Of a stretch of 64,000 nucleotides of DNA, positions 60,520-64,000 are shown piece by piece. The notes beneath the pieces are model-generated. The model was not told where the DNA came from. It did no database searches and worked only from the letters and a program-made list of their open reading frames with translations. The stretch is taken from the NCBI GenBank assembly GCA_038745585.1, contig JBCDLH010000008.1:1-64000 (forward strand). The letters are read 5' to 3'. The stretch is from HLUCCA09 sp038745585 (lineage in GTDB: Bacteria > Pseudomonadota > Alphaproteobacteria > Rhodobacterales > Rhodobacteraceae). The position numbers were made by a program, and so were the translations under genes. The first letter of the stretch is position 1, and every line of letters starts with the position of its first letter.

Positions 60520-61729
60520 GTCTAGGTCTCCATCGAGTGCCGCTTGGCTGACTGTGATCGGCTTGGGCGAAGATGGCCCAGACGGGCTCTCGCCCGCAAG
60601 CCGCCGCGCGCTCGATGCAGCCGAAGTGGTGATCGGCCCGCTGCGGCATCTGGCGCTGCTGCCCGAAGTTGGGGCCGAGACCCTGGAATGGCCAGTGCCC
60701 TTTGCCGATGGTCTTGAGGTCTTGCGGCGGCTTCGCGGGCGCAGGGTCGCCGCTCTTGCCTCGGGCGATCCCTTTTGGTTCGGCGCGGGCGCGGCCATAG
60801 CGCGCCAGTTTGACCGCAGCGAGTGGGAGGTCTTGCCGGCCCCGTCGACCTTTTCGATCGCGGCCGCACGGCTCGGCTGGTCCCTCGAGCACAGCGTTTG
60901 CCTCGGTCTCCATGCCGCGCCGCTCGCGCGCCTGAGGCCCCATCTTGCACCGGGGTCGCGCCTCCTTGTGTTGCTCCGCGACGGGGCGGCGGTGCACGAT
61001 CTTGCGCGCTACGTGCGCGATGCGGGCTTTGGGCCCAGTCGCATCAGCGTCCTGGAAGCGTTGGGGGGGCCACGCGAGAGGATCACGTCTGCACTCTTAG
61101 AGACGCTGCCGGAGGTGGAGTTTACCGCGCCTGTCGCGGTCGCGCTTGAGGTCGCCGGTACGGGGCAGGTGATGACCCGCGCGAGCGGGATCGACGACGC
61201 GTTCTTCGAAACCGATGGACAGATTACCAAGCGCCCCATGCGCGCCCTCGCCCTGTCGGCGCTGGCGCCACGGCCCTCCGAACGCCTGTGGGACGTTGGC
61301 GGCGGCTCGGGCGCCGTTGCCATCGAATGGCTGCTGGCCGACCCAACGACCGAGGCCGTAAGCGTCGAAGCACGGCCAGACCGAGCTGCCCGGATCCGCC
61401 GCAATGCCGACCGCCTCGGCGCGGATCGGCTGCGCATCGTCGACGGGGCGGCCCCCGCCGCGCTCGCGGGCTTGCCCCTCCCCGACGCCGTCTTCATCGG
61501 GGGCGGCCTCTCCAACGCGCTTCTTGCCGACCTGACCGACCGTCTCGCACCGGGCACACGCCTCGTTGCCCATGCGGTAACGCTTGAGTCGGAAACACTG
61601 CTCACCGGGTGGTCGGAGCGTCTCGGGGGCGACCTTCTTCGGATCGAACTCTCCCAAGCCGCGCCGCTCGGTGCAAAGCGCGGCTGGAACGCATCCTACC
61701 CGGTCGTGCAGTGGCGGGTGGCGCTGTGA
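60518..61729 (+). CDS. cobL: Precorrin-6B C5,15-methyltransferase (decarboxylating)
   Basis: CobL methylates C-5 and C-15 of precorrin-6B and decarboxylates the acetate side chain, giving precorrin-8x. The 403-residue protein fuses the CbiE-like domain (about 1-215: LTVIGLGEDGPDGL, ALASGDPFWFGAGAA, LPAPSTFSIAAARLGWSLE) and the CbiT-like SAM methyltransferase (about 235-403: LWDVGGGSGAVAIEW, VSVEARPDRAARIRRNADRLG, VFIGGGLSN). ATG 60518 fits the family start; the longer frame from 60410 lies within cobK. The stop overlaps the cobE GTG. Confidence 0.97.
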   Translation: MSRSPSSAAWLTVIGLGEDGPDGLSPASRRALDAAEVVIGPLRHLALLPEVGAETLEWPVPFADGLEVLRRLRGRRVAALASGDPFWFGAGAAIARQFDRSEWEVLPAPSTFSIAAARLGWSLEHSVCLGLHAAPLARLRPHLAPGSRLLVLLRDGAAVHDLARYVRDAGFGPSRISVLEALGGPRERITSALLETLPEVEFTAPVAVALEVAGTGQVMTRASGIDDAFFETDGQITKRPMRALALSALAPRPSERLWDVGGGSGAVAIEWLLADPTTEAVSVEARPDRAARIRRNADRLGADRLRIVDGAAPAALAGLPLPDAVFIGGGLSNALLADLTDRLAPGTRLVAHAVTLESETLLTGWSERLGGDLLRIELSQAAPLGAKRGWNASYPVVQWRVAL

Positions 61730-62094
61730 TCGTGGCCGGGTTTGGGTTTCGCCAAGCGGCCACGACCGAGAGCCTCGCCGATGCCCTCGACCGCGCCGCC
61801 GCGAGCAGGTGGATCACCGCGATTGCCACGGCAGAGGACAAAGCCAAGGCGCAAGCATTCCAAAGCTTGGGCGCGTCCCTGGACGTGCCCATACATGCCA
61901 TGGACGCCCGAGCGCTCGTCGAGCAGCCAACGGTGACCCGCTCGCGCGCCTCCATGGACGCCCGCGGTACTGGCAGCCTTTGCGAAGCAGCAGCACTCGC
62001 CGCAGCCGGACCTGGGGCGCGACTGATCGTGCCGCGCGTGGTCTCCCGCGACGGCATGGCGACCTGCGCTCTGGCCGAGAGGGGCGAGACATGA
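61726..62094 (+). CDS. cobE: CobE/CbiG C-terminal-like cobalamin biosynthesis protein
   Basis: The 122-residue protein corresponds to CobE, homologous to the C-terminal domain of CbiG. IVAGFGFRQAATTESLADAL at the N-terminus, IATAEDKAKAQAFQSLGASLDVPI in the middle, and TGSLCEAAALAAAGPGARLIVPRVVS support this. CobE helps the aerobic pathway; its exact reaction is not settled. It starts at GTG 61726 (GTGA overlap with cobL), and its stop overlaps the cobM ATG. Confidence 0.92.
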   Translation: MIVAGFGFRQAATTESLADALDRAAASRWITAIATAEDKAKAQAFQSLGASLDVPIHAMDARALVEQPTVTRSRASMDARGTGSLCEAAALAAAGPGARLIVPRVVSRDGMATCALAERGET

Positions 62095-62885
62095 CGGTAC
62101 ACTTCATCGGGGTGGGGCCCGGCGCGGCCGATCTGTTGACATTGCGCGGGCGCGACCTGATCGCGCGCTGCCCAGTCTGCCTTTACGCGGGCTCGCTCGT
62201 GCCCGAGGCCGTCTTGGCGCATTGCCCGGCCGATGCACGGATCGTCAACACCGCCCCGCTCGACCTTGACGCCATCATGGCAGTGATCAAAGCGGCCCAT
62301 ACTGCCGGGCAAGACGTCGCGCGGCTGCATTCTGGAGACCTCTCGGTTTGGTCCGCGATGGGCGAGCAAGTGCGCCGGCTGGGCTCCCTCGGGATCCCCT
62401 ATACCGTCACGCCGGGCGTGCCGTCCTTTGCTGCCGCCGCAGCCACGCTTTGCGCCGAGCTGACACTGCCCGGCGTGGCGCAATCCGTCATTCTGACCCG
62501 AACGCCGGGACGCGCGTCCGCGATGCCGGACGGCGAGACGCTCGCGGCCTTCGGCGCCACCGGCGCCACGCTCGCCATTCACCTGTCGATCCAAAACCTC
62601 GCCACTGTCGTCGCGGATCTTGCGCCGCAATACGGGCGCGACTGCCCTGTGGCCGTCGTCTGGCGGGCCAGCTGGCCGGACGAGCGCATCGTCCGTGCAA
62701 CGCTCGGGACGATCGAAGCGGCCATGCCAAAGGGGATCGAGCGGACGGCCGTCATCCTCGTGGGCCGAGCGCTTGGGGCGACAGAGTTTGCTGAGAGCCG
62801 GCTCTACGCACCGGACTATGACCGGCGCTACCGCCCGCAGACGGCGGAGAGCCCCTGGGCAGAATGGAGGGACGGGGATGACTGA
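62091..62885 (+). CDS. cobM: Precorrin-4 C11-methyltransferase
   Basis: CobM methylates C-11 of precorrin-4, giving precorrin-5. The 264-residue tetrapyrrole methylase begins VHFIGVGPGAADLLTLRGRDLI and has CLYAGSLVPEAVLAHCP, VARLHSGDLSVWSAMGEQVRRL (about 76-97), TPGVPSFAAAAATLCAELTLPGVAQSVILTR and FGATGATLAIHLSIQNL, distinguishing it from CobI and CobJ. ATG 62091 overlaps cobE (ATGA), and cobB starts 8 bases before its end. Confidence 0.97.
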   Translation: MTVHFIGVGPGAADLLTLRGRDLIARCPVCLYAGSLVPEAVLAHCPADARIVNTAPLDLDAIMAVIKAAHTAGQDVARLHSGDLSVWSAMGEQVRRLGSLGIPYTVTPGVPSFAAAAATLCAELTLPGVAQSVILTRTPGRASAMPDGETLAAFGATGATLAIHLSIQNLATVVADLAPQYGRDCPVAVVWRASWPDERIVRATLGTIEAAMPKGIERTAVILVGRALGATEFAESRLYAPDYDRRYRPQTAESPWAEWRDGDD

Positions 62886-64000
62886 AGCTGGATTTCCCAA
62901 AGGCCTCCTGATCTCCGCTCCGGCGTCGGGCACTGGAAAGACGACAGTGATGCTCGGCCTCCTGCGCGCGCTGACCGACGCGGGCGCGCGCGTGCAGCCT
63001 TTCAAGTCGGGACCGGACTATATCGATCCAGCGTTTCACCGCGCGGCCACGGGGCGTCCCTCCTTCAACCTCGACACCTGGGCGATGGGCGCCAGGCTCT
63101 TTGCGGCCATTGCGGCAGAGGCGTCGAACGCAGATCTCTGCGTCGCCGAAGGCTCCATGGGCCTCTTCGACGGCGTGGCAACGCGGGGCCTCAACGGCTT
63201 TGGCTCGAGCGCCGAGACCGCGCGGGCGATGGGTTGGCCCGTCGTGCTCGTGCTCGATGTGGGCGGGCAGGCGCAGTCTGCTGCGGCCACCGCCCTCGGC
63301 TTTGCGCGCTACCAGCCGGATTTGCCGTTGGCGGGCGTCATCCTCAACCGGGTCGCCAGCCAAAGGCACGAACGTTTGACGCGGCTTGGGATGGAGCAGG
63401 CAGGGCTGACCGTATTGGGCGCGCTGCCCCGGCGGGGAGATCTTGCGCTCCCCGAGCGCCATCTCGGGCTCGTCCAAGCGGTCGAGCACCCCGATCTCGA
63501 AACCGCCATAGCAGGCTACGCGGCTTTTCTCAGCGCGCATGTCGACCTGCCGGTCATCCGCGCCGCTGCCAAAGGCGCGCAGCCGGAGCTGGCGGGCCCT
63601 CTGCCGGCTGCGCCCGCAGGCCGGATCGCGATCGCCCAGGACGCCGCGTTTTCCTTTGCCTATCCGCATCTGCTCGAAGGCTGGCGCCGTTCTGGGGCGA
63701 CGTTGCTGCCCTTTTCCCCGCTGGCCGACCAGGCGCCCGACCCGTCGGCCGACATGGTCTGGCTGCCGGGCGGGTATCCGGAGCTCCATGCCGGTCGGCT
63801 GGCCGCCGCAGCACGATTTCGCACGGGACTCCGCCGCCACGCAGAGACCAAACCGGTTCACGGTGAGTGCGGAGGCTACATGGCGCTTGGCCAAGCACTC
63901 GTCGACAAAGACGGCGTGCGTCACGAGATGGCGGGGCTTCTGGGCCTTGTGACGTCCTATGAAAAGCGCAAGTTTCACCTTGGCTATCGGCGCGCTGTCC
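62878..64000 (+). CDS. cobB: Hydrogenobyrinate/cobyrinate a,c-diamide synthase (3' truncated by the window)
   Basis: CobB amidates the a and c acetate side chains with glutamine and ATP before cobalt insertion by CobN. About 374 residues are visible. The dethiobiotin-synthetase-like ATP domain starts LLISAPASGTGKTTV (about 10-24), with QPFKSGPDYIDPAFH and CVAEGSMGLFDG; the glutamine amidotransferase domain (from about 240) shows DMVWLPGGYPELHAGRL and the catalytic cysteine in HGECGGYMALG (about 329-339). The reading frame is intact to base 64000; about 50-60 residues should lie beyond. ATG 62878 overlaps cobM. Confidence 0.96.
   Translation, partial: MTEAGFPKGLLISAPASGTGKTTVMLGLLRALTDAGARVQPFKSGPDYIDPAFHRAATGRPSFNLDTWAMGARLFAAIAAEASNADLCVAEGSMGLFDGVATRGLNGFGSSAETARAMGWPVVLVLDVGGQAQSAAATALGFARYQPDLPLAGVILNRVASQRHERLTRLGMEQAGLTVLGALPRRGDLALPERHLGLVQAVEHPDLETAIAGYAAFLSAHVDLPVIRAAAKGAQPELAGPLPAAPAGRIAIAQDAAFSFAYPHLLEGWRRSGATLLPFSPLADQAPDPSADMVWLPGGYPELHAGRLAAAARFRTGLRRHAETKPVHGECGGYMALGQALVDKDGVRHEMAGLLGLVTSYEKRKFHLGYRRAV

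Noticed and set aside
61602..63005. 467-residue minus-strand frame opposite cobE, cobM and cobB
   Set aside because: It is a shadow of three recognised genes with overlapping starts and stops.
1..64000. CRISPR array, IS element, prophage or toxin-antitoxin pair
   Set aside because: No regularly spaced repeats, transposase, integrase, capsid or toxin-like genes were recognised on either strand.

Overview
The window is high-GC DNA of an alphaproteobacterium, most probably a photosynthetic or formerly photosynthetic member of the Rhodobacteraceae (roseobacter/Rhodovulum/Rhodobacter type). This rests on gene content and codon style, not on a database match. Pointers are a BciA-type 8-vinyl reductase of bacteriochlorophyll synthesis, the aerobic (cob) route to cobalamin with CobN, CobG and CobE, a leuD-leuB neighbourhood with a membrane protein and an endonuclease-like gene between, many ABC and TRAP transporters, and a short repeat beginning AAATACTCCGGGGG behind genes.

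Layout. 1-10708 is core-like: an orphan ClpX-type zinc-finger/HTH protein and clpB on the minus strand with a heat-shock-like promoter, then a small conserved protein, pyrF, leuD, a membrane protein, an endonuclease/exonuclease/phosphatase-fold protein, leuB, bciA, a DMT permease and tRNA-Pro(CGG). From 10799 to 45644 lie four catabolic or uptake modules. (a) 10799-21283: creatininase-family hydrolase and amino-acid-type binding protein, divergent from their ABC ATPase and permease, then hydantoinase/oxoprolinase subunits A and B and a complete TRAP transporter. (b) 21587-32102: a polyol/sugar ABC transporter with two different ATPases and a small membrane subunit, then a dihydroxyacetone-kinase-type kinase, a LacI regulator, a TIM-barrel isomerase and a Gfo/Idh oxidoreductase. 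(c) 32200-37199: an RpiR regulator, divergent from a 5-formyltetrahydrofolate-cycloligase-like protein and a THI5/SsuA-type ABC transporter whose permease is an internal duplication. (d) 37725-45644: a dipeptide-type ABC transporter with a fused double ATPase, an ATZ/TRZ amidohydrolase and an MFS permease.

45799-64000 is a vitamin B12 locus. A cobalamin riboswitch on the minus strand lies upstream of a BtuFCD-type importer. A second cobalamin riboswitch on the plus strand precedes DUF1636, cobW, cobN, cobG, cobH, cobI, cobJ, cobL, cobE, cobM and cobB, which overlap or nearly touch and convert precorrin-2 towards cobyrinate diamide and insert cobalt. cobK sits inverted in the middle, its start codon overlapping that of cobL. 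Between the two riboswitches lie a DUF1289-fusion protein and a methyltransferase of unknown role. The window ends inside cobB.

The best candidates for undescribed biology are the polyol/ketose pathway of module (b), the DUF1289-fusion/methyltransferase pair, the long structured leader between the minus-strand riboswitch and btuF, and the nested palindrome before the orphan ClpX-zinc-finger gene. No CRISPR array, transposase, integrase or phage gene was recognised.
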